Shown here: in pieces, positions 5,017 to 7,596 of the stretch | Numbering within the stretch: position 1 is the first letter of the stretch | Layout of the letters: every line of letters starts with the position of its first letter | NCBI GenBank assembly: GCA_014523515.1 | Contig: JAATVJ010000093.1 | Span: 1 to 7,596, forward strand | Direction of reading: 5' to 3' | Origin: Nitrososphaerales archaeon TH1177 | GTDB lineage: Archaea; Thermoproteota; Nitrososphaeria; Nitrososphaerales; Nitrososphaeraceae | DNA: 7,596 bases | Position numbers and translations under genes: made by a program | Notes under the pieces: generated by a model | Database searches by the model: none | Told to the model about the DNA's origin: nothing | The model's input: the letters and a program-made list of their open reading frames with translations, nothing else

Positions 5017-5444
5017 ATTACCAAGAGAATTCTTTGTCTGACCAACAACAACATAACTATATTTCTGAAAAATTTACTTATGATGATCCCTATCGATCGT
5101 TTATGTATGCCTTGAAAGCCCCAGAAACCAAAAGACAATATCCAAAAAGATTGAAAGTCGTTTTTGATTATTTAGTATCTATTAATGAATTAAAAGAGAA
5201 TCAATTGGAAAACCAGTGTAAAGAAGTTTTTTCAAAGACCTTGCAAAATCCTAATTGGTTAACATCCTCTTTGATGAAATTCATAATGTTTCAAAAAGAA
5301 AGAATCAAGACAAAAGAAATTGTTGCTATTACTGCTCATAATTACCTTAAATACCTAGCTTTCAAAAGATATAAGGACAAAGTATCAGAAAAACAATTTT
5401 CTAATAAAATTCAATATTATGATTATATTTTAAAAAAAGGATAA
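4998..5444 (+). pseudogene. Truncated integrase remnant (N-terminal core-binding domain only)
   Basis: The ORF encodes 148 residues. The segment at about 30-57 (PYRSFMYALKAPETKRQYP and following KRLKVVFDYL) has the look of the N-terminal SAM-like core-binding domain of archaeal tyrosine recombinases: a helix that begins the domain, a T-x-x-x-Y turn and a second long helix. The rest (about 60-148) is helical, with 'LTSSLMKFIMFQKERIKTKEI' consistent with the third helix. The protein ends at TAA 5442-5444 with none of the catalytic Arg, His-x-x-Arg, His/Trp or Tyr motifs, and typical relatives are two to three times longer. It differs in sequence from the intact integrase at 1725-3188, so it is not a copy of that gene. 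I read it as the relic of an older integration. A stand-alone DNA-binding protein, or the N-terminal part of an integrase split by integration (SSV-type), cannot be excluded. Confidence 0.65.
5421..5434 (+). promoter_or_regulatory. Candidate TATA box for small secreted protein gene
   Basis: GATTATATTTTAAA lies inside the last codons of the integrase remnant, centred about 41 nt upstream of ATG 5469, which predicts a leader of about 15 nt. The gap between the two ORFs is only 24 bp, so a promoter within the remnant or read-through from it are the two options. Confidence 0.3.
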
Positions 5445-5468
5445 AAGTAACTATATTCATAACATAAT

Positions 5469-5771
5469 ATGATTATTAAACAAAAACTATCCATTACTAT
5501 GATAATATTATTTTCTGTTTCGATGCTTATGACATCCACAGTATATGCAGCAATAGAAAAAGTAGAAAAGTATGCTGAAGATATATGTATACAGACTTAT
5601 AAAGGTGATTGGGATGGCAAAGATTGCGATATTCAAGAAGCAGAAGATGAACAAAAATATTATGATGATATAGCAAGTTTAGAAGATTCAATATGTGAAG
5701 AAGTGGTCAAAGATGTAAGCCCTGAAGATTTGATAGATCTATGTAAAAATCTCAATGTATTTGAAAAGTAA
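5469..5771 (+). CDS. Small secreted acidic four-cysteine protein
   Basis: The protein has 100 residues and a textbook Sec signal peptide: a basic start (MIIKQK), a hydrophobic core (LSITMIILFSVSMLMTS) and a VYA-AIE cleavage site after residue 27. The mature part is about 73 aa and strongly acidic, with Cys at 40, 53, 76 and 92, which could form two disulfides outside the cell. A short aromatic/Gly segment (TYKGDWDGKDC) sits between the first two Cys. I do not recognise the family. Position between the integrase relic and the phosphoesterase gives no firm functional hint, and the T7 run and TATA box downstream argue that it is not co-transcribed with the phosphoesterase. A real gene is likely given the signal peptide and codon pattern. 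Confidence 0.75.
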   Translation: MIIKQKLSITMIILFSVSMLMTSTVYAAIEKVEKYAEDICIQTYKGDWDGKDCDIQEAEDEQKYYDDIASLEDSICEEVVKDVSPEDLIDLCKNLNVFEK

Positions 5772-5819
5772 ATAATCTTTTCTACTGGATTAAAATGTAA
5801 ATTGTTAAATTAAATAATG

Positions 5820-5826
5820 TTTTTTT
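5820..5826 (+). terminator. T7 run, probable terminator of small secreted protein gene
   Basis: Seven consecutive T bases about 50 nt after the stop at 5771, followed by TATTAATCTTTGATTTT, suit archaeal U-tract termination. No strong hairpin precedes them. Confidence 0.45.
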
Positions 5827-5838
5827 ATTAATCTTTGA

Positions 5839-5849
5839 TTTTAAATAAT
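5839..5849 (+). promoter_or_regulatory. TATA box for phosphoesterase gene
   Basis: TTTTAAATAAT is centred 28 nt upstream of ATG 5872, predicting a leaderless or near-leaderless mRNA. No ribosome binding site is visible before the ATG, consistent with this. Confidence 0.45.
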
Positions 5850-5871
5850 AGTCATTTTTAATATATCTAAA

Positions 5872-7479
5872 ATGTTTCTAACTTACCAGTTAATTAACAA
5901 GAAACTAATAATCATACCATTTGTTTTGGTTGTGATTTTTTGTGGCTGGATCCCCTTAGCGACTGATGCAAGTTCAACAATATCTCCTTCTTTAAGATCA
6001 ATATCTTCAAATAATACAAATGCTTCTAATAATATAACAACAACAGCAACACCTATACAACATTTGATCATTATCTTTCAAGAGAATGTATCATTCGATC
6101 ATTATTTTGGAACATATCCTAATGCAGAAAATCTTGATAGTGAAATTCCATTTTATGCTTCTGCTAACACACCTTCAATAGATGGTTTGACAAAATCGCT
6201 TTTATATAATAACACGAACTTGAACGATCCTTTTAGAATGAGTAAAAATGATTCAAAAACAGTTGCATCATGTGACAATAACCATGCCTATACTGCCATA
6301 CAAAAATCTTATAATAGAGGTTTTATGGACAAATTTGTTGAATCAAGCGGAATAGTAATAGAGGGCTGTAATCCGAGCCAAGTAATGGGTTATTTTGATG
6401 GTAATACAGTAACTGCATTATGGAATTATTCTCAACATTTTGCAATTAATGACAATTTTCATAGTACCATTACCGGTCCCTCACTACCTGGACATATTAA
6501 TCTTATTTCAGGTCAAACACATGGAGCAAAACCTTCTAATATTGAGAATGGAGTCGCTAATGGAACTTTGATAGGCGATAATGATACTTTCTTTGATGAC
6601 TGTTCTAACGGAACTAAAATATATATGACTGGAAAAAATATAGGTGATCTTTTAAATAATAAAGAAATAACATGGGGTTAGTTTTCAGGAGGATTCAAAC
6701 CAACGTCTAGAACAGACGATGGGAAAGCAGTCTGTGGATCTTCCCATGTAAATATCATAGGAAACAACATTACAGATTATGTTGTACATCATGAACCTTT
6801 CCAATACTATCGATCAACTGCAAACCCTACTCACCTTCCTCCAACATCTACAAGTATGATAGGTAAAACCGACCAGGCTAATCATCAATATGACCTTTCT
6901 GATTTCTGGGCTGCAGTTGAATCTAATAATATTCCTGCTGTAAGTTTCTTGAAAGCACCTTATTATCAAACAGGACATGCAAAAGCATCTGATCCAACTA
7001 ATGAACAAACATTTTTAGTAAATACAATTAACAAGTTACAAAATATATCTAAATGGAATAATACTGCAATTATAATTGCATATGATGACACTGGTGGATG
7101 GTATGATCATGTTATGCCGCCAATAGTAATGCAATCTAATGATCCCAAATATGACGCGATAGGTGGTCCTGATGACCTCTGCGGTCTTATTAGTAAAGAT
7201 AGTAAGTATCAAGATCGTTGTGGTTACGGTGGAAGGCTGCCTATTGTTATTATTTCTCCATGGGCGAAAGTAAATTATGTCGACCATCAATTAACAGATC
7301 AAACATCAATATTACGATTCATAGAAGATAATTGGAATCTTGGACGTATTGGAGACAATTCCTTTGATGAAAAAGCAGGTTCAATTTTGAATATGTTTAA
7401 TTTTACAAAAGGACATTACACTGAAAAATTATTTTTAAATTCAGATGATGGTACAATTGTAAATAAATATTCAAAATAA
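5872..7479 (+). pseudogene. Secreted phospholipase C / acid phosphatase-type phosphoesterase with one in-frame TAG
   Basis: The frame runs 535 codons from ATG 5872 to TAA 7477-7479, interrupted only by TAG at 6679-6681 (codon 270). An N-terminal signal (hydrophobic core at about 11-30) and an Asn/Thr-rich linker (about 46-61) precede the catalytic domain, so the enzyme acts outside the cell. The family (alkaline-phosphatase superfamily, bacterial PLC and AcpA type) is shown by HLIIIFQENVSFDHYFG (64-80, with metal-ligand pair Glu71-Asn72), the GPSLPG nucleophile region (Ser204), NLISGQTHG (210-218), AYDDTGGWYDH (403-413, Asp405-Asp406 and His413) and CGYGGRLPIVIISPW near the C-terminus. It would cleave phosphate esters such as phospholipid head groups. 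The stop falls in TWG-[stop]-FSGGF, where the family normally reads TWGWFxGGF, so TGG to TAG is the evident change. The first 269 aa lack the Asp-Asp ligands and should be inactive. Read-through or a sequencing error remains possible, since every other codon is intact. Confidence 0.9.
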
Positions 7480-7509
7480 ATCCAAATCCAATTTAATTTA
7501 ATATCTATA

Positions 7510-7596
7510 ATGCAAATAGAATTAATATTTCCAATATTTGAGAGAAAATGTACAAAAGCAGAAGAGATTACTAATATTAATGGAATACAAAAAAAA
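7510..7596 (+). CDS. Possible N-terminal part of a further gene (runs off right edge)
   Basis: ATG 7510 opens a frame of 29 codons with no stop to the window edge (MQIELIFPIFERKCTKAEE and onward), mixed hydrophobic and charged as in a real protein. It lies 30 nt after the phosphoesterase stop and in the same frame. No convincing TATA box sits at the right distance, so it would have to be co-transcribed or use a weak promoter. The length is too short to judge, and AT-rich DNA easily gives such frames. Confidence 0.25.
   Translation, partial: MQIELIFPIFERKCTKAEEITNINGIQKK

Noticed and set aside
4947..5138. Minus-strand open frame across the GC-rich block and integrase remnant
   Set aside because: Its sequence is the complement of the remnant's coding sequence, and its composition (Ile/Leu/Phe/Arg-rich) suggests a shadow frame.
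6679..6681. Pyrrolysine insertion at the TAG
   Set aside because: The family has Trp here rather than a Lys-like catalytic residue, and nothing in the window suggests pyrrolysine machinery. A TGG-to-TAG change is simpler.
6856..7479. The second half of the phosphoesterase as a separate gene starting at ATG 6856
   Set aside because: The frame is continuous with the upstream part for 58 further codons before this ATG, there is no promoter or ribosome binding site, and the family motifs continue across the stop.
1..7596. CRISPR array, rRNA genes, insertion sequence with terminal repeats, riboswitch
   Set aside because: No regularly spaced direct repeats, conserved rRNA segments, transposase motifs or recognisable riboswitch cores were seen on reading both strands.

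Overview
The window is AT-rich (roughly 30% GC by eye) and looks archaeal. Candidate promoters are AT-rich TATA boxes about 25-30 nt upstream of start codons, purine-rich Shine-Dalgarno sites are mostly absent, and the protein families include extracellular alpha/beta hydrolases with signal anchors, phospholipase C-type phosphoesterases and coiled-coil tyrosine recombinases. My best inference is a soil ammonia-oxidising thaumarchaeon (Nitrososphaera / Nitrosocosmicus-like). No rRNA or marker gene is present to prove it.

Left part (1 to about 3240): accessory DNA that reads as the end of an integrated element. A compact leftward cluster encodes a 49-aa ribbon-helix-helix (RHH) DNA-binding protein, an 84-aa protein of unknown function whose TTG start overlaps the preceding stop, and a third protein that runs off the left edge. 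Divergent from it is a 318-aa winged-helix-like protein. The short intergenic region holds one AT-rich box that can serve as TATA on both strands, and a striking operator with three copies of a 9-bp half-site. Convergent with the winged-helix gene is a 487-aa tyrosine recombinase with all catalytic residues and a long C-terminal coiled coil. Its start codon lies only about 35-60 bp from a decapitated C-terminal fragment that resembles a pyridoxamine-5'-phosphate-oxidase-type flavin protein, so the junction near 3190-3250 is a good candidate for the element's boundary.

Middle (3457 to 5444): a 360-bp gene-free stretch with T-rich and hairpin-forming sequence and a perfect 9-3-9 dyad just upstream of a TATA box. 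Then come a membrane-anchored or secreted alpha/beta hydrolase with an intact Ser-Asp-His triad, and an unrelated integrase remnant (N-terminal DNA-binding domain only) preceded by an unusually GC-rich 66-bp block.

Right part (5469 to 7596): a small secreted acidic four-cysteine protein, then a secreted phospholipase C / acid phosphatase-type phosphoesterase that is full length except for one in-frame TAG at codon 270, exactly where the family normally has Trp. The two halves carry different parts of the metal site, so this is either a very recent pseudogene, a sequencing error or a read-through gene. A possible further gene starts at the right edge.

Functionally, the right half contributes to an extracellular hydrolase repertoire (esterase-like and phosphoesterase), while the left half is mobile-element machinery: integration plus transcriptional control. 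I see no defence island, CRISPR array, tRNA or rRNA.
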